Notes: generated from the letters alone by a model not told the origin. A DNA stretch of 64,000 nt from Elephas maximus indicus (GCF_024166365.1 NC_064827.1:50186635-50250634); one strand, 5' to 3'. Numbered from the stretch's first letter, positions 10,630 through 22,165 are shown. Translations and numbers: made by a program.

Positions 10630-11400
10630 TATGGCAACACCAAATGGTGGCAAGGAAGTGGAGTAACAGGAACTCTCATTACTTTGCTGGTAGAGGTATA
10701 AAATGGTACTCCCACTTTTGAAAATTATTTTCAGTTTGTTTTAAAGTTGAACACACTTTACATACAATCCAGCAATTCTACTCCTAGGTATTAACAGAGA
10801 AATGAAAAAATGTGTTCACAAAAGTTTTGGTCAATAGCAACTTTATTCATGACTGGAAACTACCCAAATGTCCATCAAGAGAAGAATGAATAGATGAACT
10901 GTATTATTATTATTTTTTTTTTAGTATGTTTATACGATGGAATACTACTCAGCAATATAAAGGGATGAAAAACTGAAACACACGACGATATGAATACATC
11001 TAGCCGGCATTATTTTTATCAAAAGAAGCCAAACACTAAAGAGTATATACAATGTAGTTCCATTTACATGAATTTCAAGGATAGGCAAAACTAATTTTTA
11101 GAATCCCTGGTGGGGTTAAGAGCTACAGCTGCTAACCAAAAGGTCAGCAGTTGGAATCCACCAGCTGCTCCTTGGAAACTCTGTGTGGCAGTTCTGCTCT
11201 GTTCTATGAAGTCTCTATTCTCTATGAGTTGGAGTCAACTCAATGGCAATAAGTTTGGTTATTTTTGGGGGGGGCACAAGAGAACTTTCTGAGGTGACAG
11301 ACATTCTATACCTTGATTGGGGTATGGGTTGCATGGAGGGCATGTATTTGTCAAAGCTCATCAAATAGTCTTCTTAAGATTTGTGCATTTTACTGCTTAA
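10630..11400 (+). repeat. L1M ORF2 end and 3' UTR remnant, split by AfroSINE
   Basis: CAATCCAGCAATTCTACTCCTAGG, CCAAATGTCCATCAAGAGAAGAATG and GGAATACTACTCAGCAATATAAAGG are old LINE-1 ORF2 C-terminal landmarks. After the SINE (11101-11272) the 3' UTR resumes with ACTTTCTGAGGTGACAGACATTCTATACCTTG. Decayed and non-coding. Confidence 0.8.
11101..11272 (+). mobile_element. AfroSINE in L1M
   Basis: The head (CCCTGGTGGGGTTAAGAGCTAC) has lost a few bases around the A box. The body and RTE-like tail are present, with a small internal duplication around TCTCTATTCTCTATGAG. Confidence 0.9.
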
Positions 11401-11574
11401 AAAGCTAAAAGGAGTTATAGCTTTATTGGAAACAGCAGCTATTTTATCTCCTTTATTTGTTAAACATTTATCTATTTATTTAACATTTATTAATCATTTA
11501 CTTTATACCAAGCAGTTTTTACATACACTTTGTTACATGTACCATTTCATATATTCTTATAATAAATCTATAAT

Positions 11575-11700
11575 ATAGTTATTATACAGTAGTATATTAT
11601 GTATTCCTAAGAGAGTTTAATAACTTAAAGAAAGTCATGCAACTGACAAGTGAGATCACTGGGGTTTGAGGTCTTATCACTTCCAATACTGTCCTGTCTT
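11575..11700 (-). repeat. Possible MIR remnant, antisense
   Basis: AGTTTAATAACTTAAAGAAAGTCATGCAACTGACAAGTGAGATCACTGGGGTTTGA resembles the reversed MIR core (the usual TCACACAGCTAGTAAGTGG motif), but it is weak. Confidence 0.4.
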
Positions 11701-11804
11701 CCTTCGGACTGAGTCTACAACTCAGTTCCAGAACTGGAAAAAATTGTTAATTAAAATGTTTTGTTTGGTTACATGTGCTTTTAAAAAATGATAATTTGTT
11801 TATT

Positions 11805-11918
11805 TTGACATAATTTCAGACTTCTGGCCTATAGAAATATGAGATAGTAAGTTGGTGCTTTTTTAAGCCACTAAGTTTGTGATGATCTTTTATAGCAGCA
11901 ATAGAAAACTAATACAGA
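11805..11918 (+). repeat. MLT1 LTR 3' fragment
   Basis: TTTCAGACTTCTGGCCTATAG ... TTTTTTAAGCCACTAAGTTTGTG ... TAGAAAACTAATACAG is the recognisable 3' end of an MLT1-type LTR. The rest of the LTR is missing or too decayed to see. Confidence 0.78.
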
Positions 11919-12794
11919 TGCTTTGCTCTTCTTTTTAGACTGGGCACTAGCCATTCCCAAACCTCTTTCCATGAAGGATGCCATGGAAACACCCAAACAT
12001 CTAGCTAGTATCATGCAACGCCCACATTAGATATTACATACACTTTTCAAAAAATGAAATTAATTTGTTAATGAAAGATCTGTTGGTATCCAGAAACAGA
12101 AACCCATTCAAGCAACTCAAAGGGAATTTGTTACAAGAATACAAGAGGAAACCTCATGGATCACCAAGCTCAGTTAATGGATCTAGTCACCATCACCACC
12201 CAAGGGAAAGGGGATCAGATAGCTTTCCTAGAAAAGAGGTCCCTCACAGCTTCAAGCAAGAGCAGTGTGAGAATAAACATGGGAATAGAAAATGTCAACA
12301 AATTAGCTAAAATTAAATGCTCCATTTCCCCCCATATTCTACACACTTACGGCTCATTTGATAAAGTCCTCTATAAATCAGGTTATGTAGGAGCTATGTA
12401 ATTTAGGTTTTTGTTTTTTTTTTTTTTAATATCTGGAGTAGTGACAGTGATGGGAAACTGGAGAAGGGGTGCAGAGCAGTACTTTGGATAGAGGTAGAAT
12501 GCATGGGTCTTCATGATGGATTGGGTGTAGGAGTGAAACAGAAGGAGGAACCATGTATAATTCCCAGAGTTCTAGCTCCTCTGTGAGCTCCAAGAGGACA
12601 AATACAGAATCTTTATTTTCCTCACCACTATTATCTTCAGTGTTCAGCTTTTTTTTTTTTTTAGCAAGGGACTGATTCAATCAGATTTGGGATTCAGATA
12701 GTTAGCTTTGACAGAAGTGTGGAGAATGAATGAGGCTGAGAGGGTGTGGCAGAGACTGAGAGCTGTCCATCAAAATACAGTCTCCCTTTCTTCC
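11919..12794. other. Unassigned unique DNA
   Basis: Two short open frames overlap at about 12065-12400 but lack splice, codon or domain evidence. T-runs at 12415-12428 and 12650-12662 are simple repeats. Nothing else identified. Confidence 0.45.
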
Positions 12795-12799
12795 TGAGC

Positions 12800-13199
12800 T
12801 GATGACTAGGTTACATTTCCCACCTTCCCTTAAGTTAGATGTGACCGTGTAACTACGTTTTACCCAATGGAATGTGAGATGAAACTGATGTGCACCACTT
12901 CTACACCAACACCTTAAGACCATACTGTACCTTCCTTACTCTCTCTTTCTCTTCCTTCCAGCTGGAATCTGGACATGGTGACCCTGCTTCAACCACGCAA
13001 ATAAGGAAGAGGTCCAACAGATGGCAGCCGCACAAGAGAGAAGGCGCTTGGGTCCCTGAATCACTGCATGGAAGAAAGCCACTTGTTGACCCGGAACCTA
13101 CCTTGGAGTGAGATGAGAAATTAACTCCTTATTCTTTAAGCCACTGAATCATGAAGGTCTGCTTTTTTCTATCAGCATAACCATCCTTATTAATACAGA
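12800..13199 (+). repeat. Ancient MaLR-type LTR remnant
   Basis: The order TTACATTTCCCACCTTCCCTTAAG, ACCCAATGGAATGTGAGATG, GGGTCCCTGAATCACTGCATGG, CTTTAAGCCACTGAATC, TTATTAATACAG follows a known MaLR-type solo-LTR layout. Subfamily cannot be fixed by eye. Confidence 0.6.
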
Positions 13200-13619
13200 T
13201 GGGAGTTAGTAACACCAGAAACAGGGCTGTTTTAATAACCTAGGTAGAGATGATGAGTACAGGGGATGGGGCCGGGGAAGGTAAAGAACAGATATAGAGA
13301 TATTTATAAAATATATTCAACATTACCAGGTGATTGCTTTACCTTCAAATTTCTTAAAATTCTGACACTTCTTTAGCCCACTACTTGGTTTCATTACCCT
13401 ATAGTTCACTTCCTAGTCCTTCCCAGGCATTAAATTGTATTCTCTTCAGCCTGGGTCATCCAGGAGGGTGGGAAGACTGGGTGCCTACCATATGGTGTGC
13501 TCAATGCCTGCTGAAATTTTACTTTCTTTAGACTGACTAAAAACATACCATATTTAACAATAGAATTGAATATACAGGAGAGAAGAAGAGAGTAAGGAAA
13601 TTGAGATTTGCCAAGAACT

Positions 13620-13815
13620 TTCTTCATGCCAAACTCTATGCTAAGTACTTTAACATATATGATCCCCTTTGGTTTAATGCTCATAAGAGCCCTTTGAGAT
13701 TCTTATATTGCAGATGACAAAAATAAGATTCAGAGATGTTAGGAATTAATAAGTTTACACAGCTGGTAAGTGGAAAAGGATTGAAGGTAGATGTATTGGA
13801 TTTCAAAGCTTATGT
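13620..13815 (-). repeat. MIR SINE remnant, antisense
   Basis: TGCTAAGTACTTTAACATATATGATCCC, then AGAGATGTTAGGAATTAATAAGTTTACACAGCTGGTAAGTGG, is the reversed MIR consensus. Confidence 0.75.
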
Positions 13816-14004
13816 TTCACCACCACAAATTGGGAACAAGTATCATTCTGTAAGGGGTATGGACCCACTAATATACGAGCAGGCACAAAACTAGCTTTCA
13901 GGGAATGTCTGATGAACTGAAATGAATTTAAGAAGAAAGGCTGATTTCATTGGGATTAGGTTCACCTGTATGTAACAGAAAATTCAAACTTGACAGTGGC
14001 TCAT

Positions 14005-14172
14005 TTAAGATTCATTTATTCCTGTATTCAACCAATATTTATTGAATTCCTACTATGTACCAGACGCTGTTCTAGAATAGGAACACAAGCAGTTAAAGAC
14101 ACAGACAAAAACCCTTAACCCCGTGAAGTTTACATTCTAGTGAGTAGGCAAAGCGACAATAAATAAAAGGTG
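14005..14172 (-). repeat. L2 LINE 3' end, antisense
   Basis: CAACCAATATTTATTGAATTCCTACTATGTACCAGACGCTGTTCTAG and TTTACATTCTAGTGAGTAGGC are reversed L2 3'-end landmarks. Confidence 0.75.
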
Positions 14173-15640
14173 TGTTGATATTTATTTACCTTCAAGCTCA
14201 TTCTCTATTCTGTTCTTTGCCCTGGGAGGAAAACCTGCATAGATTATTGGGTTTCTGTGCTCTCTGGCTTCCAGTTATATTTGCTCAGTAGAGTCCCAGC
14301 AGGAAATTGGAGGGAAGAGGAGAGTCAGGTTGGGGCACTTATTCCCCTGGTTCCCTACCTTCGGGTCACCTCAGGCTGGGTTTGCCCTTCTACCAAATGT
14401 AAGCATTTTTAGTGAACTCTTCTCAGGCTATCTCCTTTACATATCTCTCCTTTGCAGTTTAGTTCACTCTCTTTCCTGCCCCTTGTGGCCGTGGTCCAGG
14501 TGTTAACCTCATTGCTGCTAGCCCCTGTGTCCTGAGGTTTCCTCTGTGGTTTCCCTACATCCTGTCCATACCTTTCAGATTATTCCCTTAAAATTGTCCT
14601 CTAATTATTCTCATTTCCTGCTAGGAAATGATTCCTGCAAAGAGAGTGAACTAACATGGGCTCTGGCAACCTCTCTCAAATCTTTCCTGGAGAACTAGTG
14701 AAGCAAGACTGAAAAATGGATTTTAGGGACCAATGAACCTAACAAGAAAACCCTTAGGATGTCCAAAATAGATATGAAGGTTGGCTGAAGCTTAAACAAA
14801 AAAAGAGTCTATTTAATTTCAAGAATTTTTGTTATGTAACTCTTGACTTTAAGATTATGCTTATTTCCTTGTTTGGTGTAGGGAATTTTATCTATTCATT
14901 GTGTATTTATTAAGGCAAATTACACTTAAATTTATTCATCAATCTTGTAATACTTAACCAGCTACTATGACTTTACAGATCTTATTATAATTAACTCAAT
15001 TGATATAAAAAAGATTATTTAGACTATCTCCAGCTAAGGAAAAAAGCACTTATATTTCTCTTTAAATCCATCATGGTGCACACAAATCAATTATAGTGAT
15101 TGTAGTAGAAATATTTTTAAAATACATTATGGAACCAGGCTTTTTCCATGACAGTTTCCTGTATCCACAGCTCTCCCCAGCACAATAGACTTATCTATTA
15201 ACTCTTATTTGAAATCTATTGAGTTATTTCATCACGGGACTCTTGTAAAAAGTATGCTAATGAAATATGAATATTGCATTTCTATAAAATTTTGTGCCAA
15301 GTAGGTGTTATCTGGGGTATGCTAATGCAAATGTAGCCCATTTTCTGGTTACAATTAAATGTTCACCCTAATGGAATATAAAATGTAGCTTGAAAAAACC
15401 ACTGAGAAATGTAAACTATTGATGCAATAGTTTTCCAGGACCTCCCTCCTCAGACTTCATAATAGCCACATTAGCACATCTCTAAGACAAAAACATCCCA
15501 AGTTCTTTAGGGTTTCTCTTGGGAACCACACAATTTAACTTTTCATTCATTAACCCATTTTGTACAACATGCAAGGGACTTGAACTAGTGATGAGACTGT
15601 AAAAAGACTAATGGAGCAACTAGAATTCTCATACGTTGAT
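14173..15640. other. Repeat-poor unique DNA, possible conserved non-coding segment
   Basis: This is among the longer intervals here without a recognisable mobile element. No coding frame stands out. At 15254-15261 and 15319-15332 there are octamer-like sites (ATGCTAAT, and an overlapping ATGCTAATGCAAAT), so a regulatory role is possible but unproven. Confidence 0.4.
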
Positions 15641-16380
15641 GGTTGTTGTTGTTAAGTGTTGTTGAGTCCCTTCCAATTCATAGTGACTCCATGTACAACA
15701 GAACAAAACACTGCCCGGTCCTGCACCATTCTCACAATCGTTGCTATGTTTGAGTCCATTGTTGTAGCCACTATGTCAGTCCATCTTGCTGACGATCTTC
15801 CTGTCTTTTGCAGACCCTCTACTTTACCGAGCATGATGTCCTTCTCCAGGAACTGGTCCTTCCTGGTAATGTGTACAAAGTACTTCACATGAAGTCTCAC
15901 TATCCTTGCTTATAAGGAGCATTCTGGTTGTACTTCTTCCAAGACAGATTTCTTCATTCTTCTGGCAGTCCATGGTGTGTTCAATATTTTTTTCCAAAAC
16001 CATGATTCAAAGGCATCAGTCCTTCTCCAGCCTTCCTTATTCATTGTCCAGCTTTCACATGCATATGAGGTGATTGAAAATACCATGTCTTGGGTCAAGC
16101 ACACCTGAGTCCTCAAAGTGACAGCTTTGCTTTTTAACACTTTAAAGAGGTCTTTTGCAGCATATTTTCCCAATGCAATACGTCGTTTGATTTCTTGACT
16201 GCTGCTTCCATGGGCGTTGATTGTAGATCCAAGCAAATTGAAGTTCTTGACAGCTTCAGTATTTCCCCCATTTATCATGATGTTCCTAATTGGTCCATTT
16301 GTGAGGATTTTTTTTTTATTCTTGTTGAGGTGTAATCTATACTGAAGGCTGTGGTCTTTGATCTTCATCAGAAAGTGCCT
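15641..16380 (-). mobile_element. RTE LINE, 5'-truncated, antisense
   Basis: On the plus strand it begins with the tail complement GTTGTTGTTAAGTGTTGTTGAGTC and runs back to CTTCATCAGAAAGTGCC. That covers the reverse-transcriptase C-terminal region through the 3' end, about 740 bp. Confidence 0.92.
15910..16380 (-). pseudogene. RTE ORF C-terminal fragment, open but truncated
   Basis: On the minus strand a continuous frame reads LMKIKDHSLQYRLHLN, then a SSQEIKRRIALGKYAAKDLFKVLKSK block, then a MNKEGWRRTDAFESWFWKKILNTPW block, ending in SVLEEVQPECSL. This is the part of the RTE protein downstream of the YADD palm motif, which is absent because of 5' truncation. The frame also runs upstream into non-RTE DNA (to about 16503), which is chance. 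No endonuclease or palm domain is present, so no enzymatic activity is expected. Confidence 0.85.
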
Positions 16381-16489
16381 CATTAAGTAAATGATATAAA
16401 AATTATAATACATGTACAGAGTAAAAAAAAACAAACTCAATAGTATAAAAGGGTAGGATATATAATGAAAACAAGCTAATAAAATATGC

Positions 16490-17390
16490 AGGATCCAGAG
16501 CAAGATGGCAGCATGAGAAGCTCCTCGCTCTAGTCTCCGTATAAAACCTCAAAAAAAAAAAACAGATAGAACCAAGTTTGTCAGAACTCTGGAAACCAGT
16601 CAAAGGGTTATAGCCATCAAGGGAACTTTGAATCAAGAAAAAGGTAACATCAAAATGGTAGGATAGCTTTGAGTTTTCTACATGCTGAGTCCTACCACTC
16701 CCAGGGGCAGATTATCCTATAGGCAAGGTAAGCACAGTGCTTTCCTTGCTTACCAGACCATTTATAGTGAGCAATTTCACTATGAAATTTCACTATGAGA
16801 TCAGTAAGTAAGCACAAGTAAGCCTGTGCTTACCTTGCTTACTGGGTCATCTGTGCCTGTCAGGGATTGTAAATTTGAAAAGAGGCTTTGATTCTATAGG
16901 AAGGTGCTGTGGGGTTGGGAGAGAGACATATGCCAGAGGTACCTAGAAGCAGAATCTTTGATGTGGTGAAAAAATGTGAAATTGTCCACTACAGATGATC
17001 TGGTAAACAAGGTAAACACCCTGCTTACCTTGCCTTTGGATAATCTACCCCTGCCCCCTCCCAGGGAAGGATACATGCTCAGAAAATACCCAAGACCCTA
17101 ATGCTTTCACCTCAGGTTGATGCCTAGGCTCAAAACAAGCCTGGATAAGTGTTGACAGAGGACCCCAGCACAGAGTTAATGTGTAAAGACTGAGCAAATT
17201 GGGTTGTTTGTTTCATTTTAGCATTCAAGGAAAAATCTCTGTCAAAACATGAGCTGATCAAAAGCTAAGGTTGGAAATAAGAATACCTGCTCCAAACTAC
17301 TATGCATACAAAGAACTAAAAACTCTAGAGTTCAATTTTGCCATCACTTAGTCTACCAAAGTTAAGATTTTAAAAGGTTCAATTACATGA
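16490..17390 (+). repeat. Unassigned LINE-like 5' remnant with hairpin motifs
   Basis: The segment begins AGCAAGATGGCAGCATGAGAAG and later contains GGATACATGCTCAGAAAATACCC and CAAAAGCTAAGGTTGG. This style resembles the 5' end of old LINE-1 elements, but I cannot assign it firmly. Within it lie repeated inverted motifs based on GTAAGCAAGG (see 16697-17060). Confidence 0.4.
16697..17060. repeat. Inverted-repeat cluster built on GGTAAGCA / TGCTTACC
   Basis: The outer arms are CAGGGGCAGATTATCC (from 16702) and the near-complement GGATAATCTACCCCTG (ending about 17053). Each is joined to GGCAAGGTAAGCA or its complement. Three local hairpins are readable: near 16723-16754, 16803-16843 and 17001-17037. 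The middle one pairs CAGTAA..AAGCAC with GTGCTT..TTACTG. The whole thing may be a fossil DNA transposon or nested insertions. Confidence 0.55.
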
Positions 17391-17834
17391 TTACGGGGTG
17401 AGCGGGAGGAAGGGCGTGGAGATGCCCTGCTCTGCCGTGACCTAGAGGTTTTCACTGGTCAGAAGTTCAATGAGGCAAACATGATAAAAGGTTTCTAAAA
17501 TAGCTTCTGTAATCTTAGGCTGCTTTTCAAATCACAGGAAATAATAGTTATACTCTATTTTATACTAATTCAATTGCATTTATTGTACAATATTCAGTTT
17601 TGGTTGCTATGCTGTAACAACCTAGAGAATCTCAAAAAGGTGAGTAGAAAGCTAAAGAGTTTGAAATTTTTTGAAAAATAAGGAGTGGTCCACAAAATTG
17701 TGATGCTTAAAGAAGAGTTGTGTTGGGAGCTCTAATAGCTCATTCAGGAAACACACACACATTATTGGGCACACATATGCCACACTCTGTGCAAGGCACT
17801 ACCTAGTACTCCATTCTCTTTTCACCTGTTATTT
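17391..17834. other. Unassigned unique DNA
   Basis: No gene or clear repeat is visible apart from a short (AC) tract at 17750-17760. Confidence 0.45.
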
Positions 17835-18010
17835 CAATAAATACACATTGAGCATTTACTGTGGCCTAGGCAGTGTTCTAGGCCTTGAGGATAGAAAAGT
17901 GAATGAGACAGACAAGATAACAGGCTCTTTCACAGCTTACTTTCTAGTGGAGGTAAACAGACCGTAAATAGGCAAATGCAGAATTTAAATAATTTTAGAT
18001 AATTTTCAAA
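17835..18010 (-). repeat. L2 LINE 3' end, antisense
   Basis: CATTGAGCATTTACTGTGGCCTAGGCAGTGTTCTAGGCCTTG and GCTTACTTTCTAGTGGAGG are reversed L2 landmarks. Confidence 0.75.
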
Positions 18011-18364
18011 AATAAAACCAGGTTATGGACGGAAAGTGAATAGAAAGGTTTCTTGAGACTGAGTAGAGAGGGAAGATCTTTGTGACAAGACTATGTCTAT
18101 GTTGATATCAGAATAGAAAAAAATGGAGTAAGGTATTTAAAGATCTAAAGGAAGAACATTTTAAAACAGTTAATACAAAGGAACTAAAGCTGGAATAAGG
18201 CATGGCTTAAATGAAGTCAGAAAAATGTGTTAAGAAAGGAAAGCAGGTGCCAGATCTAGAACTTTCCCCAAAGGTTATATATTAATATAGCAGTGTGTTT
18301 TAAATTTTTTATTTTATTTTGTCCTTACAAAGGTATAACTATCAACCATAATGTTATTTTCTTT

Positions 18365-19950
18365 TTTTTAAGAATTTATTTTGTTGCTGAGAATATACAG
18401 CTGAACATATACCAATTCAACAATTTATACATGTACAATTTATTATATTCTTCAAGTTGTGCAATCATTCTCACCTGCCTTTTCTGAATTGTTCCTCCCC
18501 CACTAGCATAAACTCACTGCCGCCTAAGTTTCGTATCTAATCCTTAGAGTTGGTGTTGTCAATTTCATCCCATAGATAGTTCTTAAAAGAACACAATACT
18601 CAAGACAGACATTTTTTAAAAAATAATTTTTACTGTGCTTTAAGTGAAAGTTTACAAATCAAGTCAGTCTGTCACATATAAGCTTATATACACCTTACTA
18701 CATACTCCCATTTACTCTTCCCCTAATGAGTCAGCCCGCTTCCTCCTTCTAGTCTCTCCTTTCGTGACCGTTTTGCCCGTTTCTAACCCTTTCTACCCTC
18801 CCATCTCCCCTCCAGACAGGAGATGCCAATACAGTCTCAAGTGTCCACCTGATACAAGCAGCTCACTCTTCATCAGCATCTCTCTCCAACCCATTGTCCA
18901 GTCCCTTCCATGTCCAATGAGTTGTCTTCGGGAATGGTTCCTGTCCTGGGCCAACAGAAGGTTTGGGGACCATGACCGCCGGGATTCTTCTAGTCTCAGT
19001 CAGACCATTAAGTCTGGTCTTTTTATGAGAATTTGGGGTCTGCATCCCACTGTTCTCCTACTCCCTCAGGGGTTCTCTGTTGTGCTCCCTGTCAGGGCAG
19101 TCATCGGTTGTGGCCGGGCACCATCTAGTTCTTCTGGTCTCAGGATGATGTAAGTCTCTAGTTCATGTGGTCCTTTCAAGACAGACATTTTTTACTACTT
19201 ACGCTTAACTAGTGTTTGGCTGTTAAGAAGACTTCAGGGGATATTTTTTATTTAAGGTTTAAAGATGATCCTGGGGCAATAATTTTAGGGGTTCATGCAA
19301 CCTCCATGGCTCCAGAAAGTGTGGATTCCATGGGAATTTGAAATTTTGTGCTGCATTTTCCCCCTTTTGATAAGCATTCTTCTATAGAATCTTTGATGAA
19401 AACATTCAGCAATGGCAGCTGTGAAATGGGCTGTTCAGCCATATTGAAAACCCCAATCAACACCCCCTCCCCCTTCTCTTTGTCTTGCTAACCACAAGCT
19501 TGTTTTGAGCAACATTTTTCAGGAATTTGTAGCAGGTAGTGGCTCCATCCACTGAACTAGCCCGAGTTATACCTTGCAGATTTTAGAAATCACATCCTTC
19601 AACTGACCCCCCACCCCGGACCCCCAAGTATGGGCATGGGAGGGCTAAGGGCAGAAAGTTTCAGGTACCAAACCCAACCCCTGAAGCCACTGCAAACAAA
19701 AAGCTCCCCAGCCCCCTTAGTCAGGGAGCACGTGGCCTTATGGTCACTAGACCCTATGCGCTCCTTGTACGCGCAGACAGTAAACTTGCCACTTTCTGTT
19801 TCCGTTGCAGTCAGTGTCCGTCTTATTTCAACTGGCTAATAAGACAGGACAAGAACCCAAGTGGCGTTCGGTTACAGCTGGGCACCATCCAGTTCTTCAA
19901 GTCTCATGGCAAAGAAGGCAATTGTTCATGGAGGCAATTAGCCACACATT
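18365..19950 (-). repeat. Older LINE-1 3' UTR-like remnant, split by a young LINE-1
   Basis: Segments 18365-18600 and 19196-19950 resemble the block at 48305-48880. Shared features are GGTTTAAA..AT, a GAATCTTTGAT.AAAA.ATTCAG.AATGG.AGC-like string, and ACCATCCAGTTCTTCAAGTCTCATGGCAAAG. They look like an older relative of the window's LINE-1 3' UTR. The assignment is by resemblance only. Confidence 0.45.
18619..19176 (-). mobile_element. 5'-truncated LINE-1 3' UTR with 18-bp target duplication
   Basis: It begins on the plus strand with the A-tail complement and TTTTTACTGTGCTTTAAGTG, and runs to GGGCACCATCTAGTTCTTC..TCAGGATGATG. It is flanked by CAAGACAGACATTTTTTA at 18601-18618 and again at about 19177-19194. 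This is a textbook target-primed insertion. A plus-strand open frame of about 169 codons (18644-19153) lies antisense to the element and starts at GTG, not ATG. Confidence 0.92.
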
Positions 19951-19959
19951 ATTTTATTT

Positions 19960-20200
19960 TTTAAAAACAAAATATTCCAGACATACAGACATCCAGAGAA
20001 GGTCATAAGAATAATTTAACAAACACCTATGTATCCACCAACCACCTTAAGAAATAAAACAACTAATGCATTGAAACCCTTGTATGCACTCTCCTTTTCT
20101 CTCTCCTGAACTCCCCTCATGTACAGGTGACTTGAATCCTAAATTGAGTGTTTATTGTGTATTTATGTATTTCAACTTTTTTAAAGCATTAGAAACTATT
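19960..20200 (-). repeat. Possible L1ME-type remnant
   Basis: AACAAACACCTATGTATCCACCAACCACCTTAAGAAATAAAAC followed by TTTCTCTCTCCTGAACTCCCCTC resembles old LINE-1 3' UTR sequence in reverse. Weak. Confidence 0.35.
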
Positions 20201-20863
20201 TTTTACCGTTGAAATCTTATATGGAAGCTTTATATATACATTCAGACAAACAAACAGGTAGAGGATTAGATACGTAATTTTGTTTCTTTGTTGTCTGGCC
20301 CACACACTACTAAACATATTCAATTCCCAACTTCCCCCAAATTCCAGAAGAGCTTCTGCAGGTACTTAGAGTGCCACGTTCCACTACAGTAGTGGAAACT
20401 GCTTCATTAGAGGTTTCTCATCTAAGTTCTATATGTCAAAATTTTGCTAATGAAAGAATCCTCAAATATTTTCTAAAGGTTCTCTTATACTTCTCTCACT
20501 GCCACAGGCACGTCTGACCCATATTTCTGTGTAAGAATATAGAAAATCAGAAGAAATGTATATTCATTTTAAAATAAAGTCATGATATATGTATTTATAT
20601 CTGTTTATATACATTTTTTTATATACATACACATAAATACACACATATGTATATTTATCTGATCAAGCCATATCTTAAAACGCAAAATTCAGCAAACAAT
20701 TTGCTTATGCAAAAAAGGAAATATCTTTATTTTATTTGGTTTTAAGGTTTTACCTGCCCTGAAGTCTGAATATCTTAGTATTCACCAAATTCACACAGAT
20801 TAAAAGTGAGTAGGCCAACACTCAAGTTACAATAGAAAGGGTGTTATGTTAACTAGGCTAATG
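20201..20863. other. Unassigned AT-rich DNA
   Basis: Contains TATATA/TACATA-rich low-complexity sequence at about 20580-20660. No gene seen. Confidence 0.45.
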
Positions 20864-20865
20864 CT

Positions 20866-21012
20866 AGCTGCAGTGGTTTAAGAGCTATGGCTGCTAACCA
20901 AAAGGTCAGCAGTTTGAATCCACCTGCCACTCCTTGGAAACCCTATGGGGCAGTTCTACTTTGTCTTATAGGGTCACTATGAGTCAGAATTGACGCAAAG
21001 TGTTTGTTTTTG
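20866..21012 (+). mobile_element. AfroSINE
   Basis: TGGTTTAAGAGCTATGGCTGC, the B-box region GCAGTTTGAATCCACC and the tail GGGTCACTATGAGTCAGAATTGACG are intact. The first head bases are missing. Confidence 0.92.
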
Positions 21013-22165
21013 TTAACAGTAGCTGCTAGAAAAAAGCCCCCAAATGTGTGTCTCAAACATGATGGAAATTTATTTCTTGCTTACGAAAAGGCTAGAATGA
21101 GTGTACCTGATCACCTTGTGGCTATCCTCCGGGCAACGATTCGATTGAGGCACTAAAGCTCCTGTCATCTCCTGACTACCCAGTGCCCTTGAAGACTAAA
21201 GAAACGTTCCTCTCAAGATGTTAGAAGGAGAAAGCGTGTGAAGAATCACTTGTGGGACATTTTTATTGGCCAGGCCTGGAAAGGTTCGTATTACTTCTGC
21301 TTATGAAAGGGTAAATACAAGTCTAAAAAAAAAGATAATAAACTTTATACTTTTCATGGTGCCAAATGGAAAAGAGAAATTTTCCCTTATCTCTTCTTTT
21401 TAGCATTTCCTTTAGAAAATCTAAAGTTGTAAATGCTGTCTCTGTCCGCTTCAGATGTATATAGACCTTTTTAAAAGCAAAATGAATGTCTTGCTAATTT
21501 TGCATCTCAGGCCTCTTGGAACCACCTCTTTGAAAAGTGAATGTTTAAGCCTAGGTACCTGGCTCCAAACTGTGACTTTCTGTTTGTTGAAAAGATATGA
21601 GAAGTTTTATTTCCCTTTGGATAAGGACAATTAACATACGAATACATTGTATCTACTTGGCTATATGAAAGAGTGAAATTTCTTTCTGTTTTTGTAATCT
21701 CTTTAATGCTTATTCAATATTAAAGTTGTTTTCCTTCCCTTTAAGAGGTTTTCTGAATAGAGAGAGATTTTCTGGGTTGGCAGGAAATTTATTTTTTTAG
21801 TTATCCCCCAACACTTAACATTGTATTGGCTAACACTCTCTCACATGCCCACACCTACAGGGGAATATAGAAAATATAGTTTACCTGTGTGTCCGGGAAA
21901 ATAAGGACCCAAGTTTGATGAACAACTAGCTAGTTTCCACCATAGTCGGCCACCCTAATTACCAAATATCTGAGACATATGTCTTTGCCTGCGTAGAACA
22001 CACTCCACCCCTAGCCAGGGGAGACAACCTAAAGTTCAACTTGCCACTGCATTCGGGAACATAGTGACTTAGTTCATAGACTTATTGATAATCTTGTCTG
22101 CCTCACCAACAGATAATCCAGCACAGATATTGAATCTTTGTTTACATTTTTCTTCTGTACTAGTA
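21013..22165. other. Unassigned unique DNA, perhaps with old LTR/DNA-element remnants
   Basis: No coding frame is credible. The part at 21040-21290 (GATGGAAATTTATTTCTTGCTTAC) resembles an old mammalian repeat that I cannot name. Confidence 0.35.

Noticed and set aside
12065-12401. Two overlapping 81-codon plus-strand frames
   Set aside because: No domain, no splice context and no codon signal; lengths are expected by chance.
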